From Lachnospiraceae bacterium (GTDB lineage: Bacteria > Bacillota > Clostridia > Lachnospirales > Lachnospiraceae): a DNA stretch of 53,029 nt. Below, in pieces: positions 50,970 to 53,029 of the stretch. Each line of letters opens with the position of its first letter. Position 1 is the first letter of the stretch. The translations under genes and the position numbers were made by a program. The notes beneath the pieces were generated by a model. It was not told the origin of the DNA. It ran no database searches and saw only the letters and a list, made by a program, of their open reading frames with translations. Location: NCBI GenBank assembly GCA_029338675.1, contig JAQYAV010000045.1, positions 1 to 53,029 of the forward strand, written 5' to 3'.

Positions 50970-52634
50970 CTATTTTTCTAAAATATATCCTCTTCCGTAT
51001 ACTTCAATAAGTTGATCATTATCCTTATAATAAGATGCATTTAAGGTTGTAAAATAAAAATCCTTATCATCATCTATTTTTACTTTATATACTTGATCAT
51101 TTAACTTATCTGTACTTGAATATTTCTCATTTATATCCTTAAAATATTCAAAACTCTCTTTTATATCTACCGAGCATTTATTTCCATTACCATATTCTAT
51201 TTCTATTATAATTTTATCGTCTTTTATATTTTTTTCTCGATAATCTACTTTATATAATCTAGAATATTCTTTAATATCTACTCCTATTTCTTCATTTTGA
51301 GAATAATGTATTCTACCATTTTCTCTATAATCTAATCCATGTTGAACTTTTTTATATTTTTCCTTTATTTCATCATCGAAATTATTATTTATATATTCTT
51401 CACCATATATATCATTTTCCAAATACATGTATGCCCCTGCTGCCTTTTTATCGTCTACATCGATATTTGATTCAAATCTCTTCTTTTGTGAAATAAATGA
51501 TATTCTATTAAAATTAATTCCTGGTGCAATCAATGAAATAAATGCACCTACTATTGCAACACAAACCAAAATTTTATACTTTTTATGTTCTTCAAAATTT
51601 TCTTTTTTTCTATTTATAAGCTTATATAATAAATCAATAAAAATAAACGTTATTTGAAATAATATAAACATTACTCCCATGTATCTATCTGGAGTTATTC
51701 CATACTCAAATATTCTTACACCTATAGAGTATATCTCCAATATAATAAATGGAGAATAAACATATTTCATATTAGTAACTATCTTATAATACAAATTTTT
51801 TGTTTTTGATTCTTCTAAAAATGCCTTTGACATTAACCAAATAGGAGCTGAATATAAAAACAAATTTGCACATATCATAAATATTTCATTGCTTGGCTTT
51901 TCACTCAAAAATAGAATTTTAATTATGTATACATACATAATTCCTGTTGCAATCATTACACAACTCATAATCGCATAAAGAACAAATTTCTTTGTAAATT
52001 TAGAATTTTCCTCTTTTGCATTTTTTAATTGATCTAATGCAATTGGCATATACACTGTTGAACAAAGAAGTATTTCTATATTTGAAACGAAATCCCAAAT
52101 ATCTATTTCTATAATTAATGAATCTATTAATTCTAGTAACATAATTGTTGCTATATTTAAAGCTAATAATAATCCAACAATTCTTAATAGACCAAATGAA
52201 ATTCTAGCTAAGTACTCTCCAAATGCTATATTATTGTTTTTATATATAGTATAAAGAGATATAAGTGTTAGCGAACCATAGCAAAATACTACTCCTTTTT
52301 CTATATTCATATCTACAATATCATTAAAAGTATGTTGGCACACAATGTCTAAAATAAATGAAATAATAAAATTGATTAAATGTAATACTACTATTTTATT
52401 TTTTTTGATATTGCGATTTGTAATCAAAGATTCGATAAAAAATGCTCCAAATATTGAAAATATTAAAAATAAAAATATATTTTCAATCATATTTTTATTT
52501 TCAACATATTTTATGTCATCTATCACATATACTATAGATAATATTATAGTTAATAGTATAGTCATTCTATTTGATTTGATTGTATCACTAATATTATTTT
52601 TCTTTATTTTTATGTAATCCCCAAATTTACCCAT
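50970..52634 (-). CDS. DUF4153-like multi-pass membrane protein
   Basis: A 554-residue integral membrane protein with about 12 helices over residues 25-365, the signature YGITPDRYMGVMF near residue 320, and a soluble, charged C-terminal domain (about 385-554, rich in Asp, Lys, Tyr) ending with beta-like strands. The pattern matches DUF4153 (also DUF4173) proteins of unknown function. It begins one base after the stop of the fumarase alpha gene (TAATATG) and ends at the start of fumarase beta, so it is locked in a three-gene operon. Its AT content looks higher than that of the two fumarase genes, consistent with later insertion. Confidence 0.8.
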   Translation of the reverse strand: MGKFGDYIKIKKNNISDTIKSNRMTILLTIILSIVYVIDDIKYVENKNMIENIFLFLIFSIFGAFFIESLITNRNIKKNKIVVLHLINFIISFILDIVCQHTFNDIVDMNIEKGVVFCYGSLTLISLYTIYKNNNIAFGEYLARISFGLLRIVGLLLALNIATIMLLELIDSLIIEIDIWDFVSNIEILLCSTVYMPIALDQLKNAKEENSKFTKKFVLYAIMSCVMIATGIMYVYIIKILFLSEKPSNEIFMICANLFLYSAPIWLMSKAFLEESKTKNLYYKIVTNMKYVYSPFIILEIYSIGVRIFEYGITPDRYMGVMFILFQITFIFIDLLYKLINRKKENFEEHKKYKILVCVAIVGAFISLIAPGINFNRISFISQKKRFESNIDVDDKKAAGAYMYLENDIYGEEYINNNFDDEIKEKYKKVQHGLDYRENGRIHYSQNEEIGVDIKEYSRLYKVDYREKNIKDDKIIIEIEYGNGNKCSVDIKESFEYFKDINEKYSSTDKLNDQVYKVKIDDDKDFYFTTLNASYYKDNDQLIEVYGRGYILEK

Positions 52635-52635
52635 A

Positions 52636-53029
52636 TTATATTTCCTTTGTAATATGCCTATTTACATGACAACACATATTAACTGCAAGTGGCATACCTG
52701 CAATGTGAGTTGCATATGTTTCAATATTTACTGCTAAAGCAGTAGTTTTACCACCTAATCCTCCAGGTCCAATTCCAGTATTATTTACTGCTTCAAGAAT
52801 TTCTTTTTCTATTCTTGCAATATGTTCCTTATCTGAATGTAATCCAGCTTCTCTTGTAAGTGCTTTTTTAGCCATTTTAGCTGCTAACTCAAAATCTCCA
52901 CCTAAGCCTACACCTACAACCATTGGTGGACAAGCATTAGGACCTGCATCCTTTACTGCCTGAAGAACTGCTGCTTTAACTCCTTCTTCTCCATCAGCTG
53001 GCTTTAGCATATATACTTTACTCATATTT
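52636..53029 (-). CDS. Class I fumarate hydratase, alpha subunit (3' part, truncated by window edge)
   Basis: The alpha subunit normally has about 280 residues with three cysteines for the [4Fe-4S] cluster. Only the C-terminal 130 residues are in the window: GEEGVKAAVLQAVKDAG, NACPPMVVGVGLGGDFELAA (cluster Cys), IGPGGLGGKTTALAVNIET and GMPLAVNMCCHVNRH (cluster Cys). The Met at 53025 is probably internal, since the sequence is in frame to the edge and the rest of the family continues N-terminally. The reading frame is open to the right end. Confidence 0.9.
   Translation of the reverse strand, partial: NMSKVYMLKPADGEEGVKAAVLQAVKDAGPNACPPMVVGVGLGGDFELAAKMAKKALTREAGLHSDKEHIARIEKEILEAVNNTGIGPGGLGGKTTALAVNIETYATHIAGMPLAVNMCCHVNRHITKEI

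Overview
The window is AT-rich DNA that reads as a chromosomal segment of an anaerobic, motile Clostridia member, most likely Lachnospiraceae. This is inferred from a cellobiose phosphorylase that looks very like the clostridial enzyme, a Ptb-Buk butyrate pathway, a two-subunit class I fumarase, clostridial sporulation-type proteins (SpoIIQ, part of SpoIID, a SpoVK-like ATPase), a SAM-I riboswitch, strong AGGAGG ribosome-binding sites and flagellin with FliS. Nearly all genes lie on the minus strand. No phage, integrase, transposase or CRISPR array was seen.

Layout, left to right. 1-7.8 kb: metG, murA, the aspartate carbamoyltransferase pair pyrB-pyrI, a small membrane protein, an unusual ornithine-carbamoyltransferase-like enzyme, and metK under a SAM-I riboswitch. 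8-14.3 kb: a P-type cation ATPase, a Na/Pi cotransporter with PhoU tail, an LCP-family cell-wall protein and a HIT protein. 14.3-20.4 kb: a flagellar group (fliS, flagellin, a 1026-residue FliK-like protein) and a secreted M23 peptidase, with two sigma-28-like promoters. 20.6-25.3 kb, plus strand: a small Ig-like protein, an aldose 1-epimerase and cellobiose phosphorylase. 25.5-29.6 kb: acpP, a PAS/GGDEF/EAL protein, a Fur-family regulator with a near-perfect Fur box in its own promoter, SpoIIQ and a truncated SpoIID. 29.7-36.1 kb: glgP, a lipoprotein-like or membrane-anchored unknown, and ileS. 36.5-41.5 kb: a Gfo/Idh/MocA oxidoreductase, a 39-bp tandem repeat array, aroD, a large membrane-anchored unknown, and a gene broken by two in-frame stops. 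41.5-47.8 kb: buk, ptb, a small protein, a PLP-dependent decarboxylase, a TerB-AAA ATPase and maf. 47.9-53 kb: a Ser-Asn-Cys tRNA operon, a membrane unknown, and a fumarase operon whose two subunit genes are separated by a DUF4153-like membrane protein.

Functionally the window is mostly housekeeping: translation (metG, ileS, tRNAs), wall synthesis (murA, LCP), pyrimidine and methionine/SAM metabolism, and carbohydrate phosphorolysis (cbp, glgP) feeding a butyrate- and fumarate-linked fermentation. The less ordinary parts are the carbamoyltransferase with altered substrate motifs, the FliK-like protein with its stop-codon-embedded sigma-28 promoters, the decayed sporulation pair, the doubly interrupted membrane gene, the split fumarase operon, several operator-like palindromes and three tandem-repeat arrays. 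I did not see a clearly new multi-gene defence or biosynthetic system. All family assignments come from reading motifs, not from database searches.
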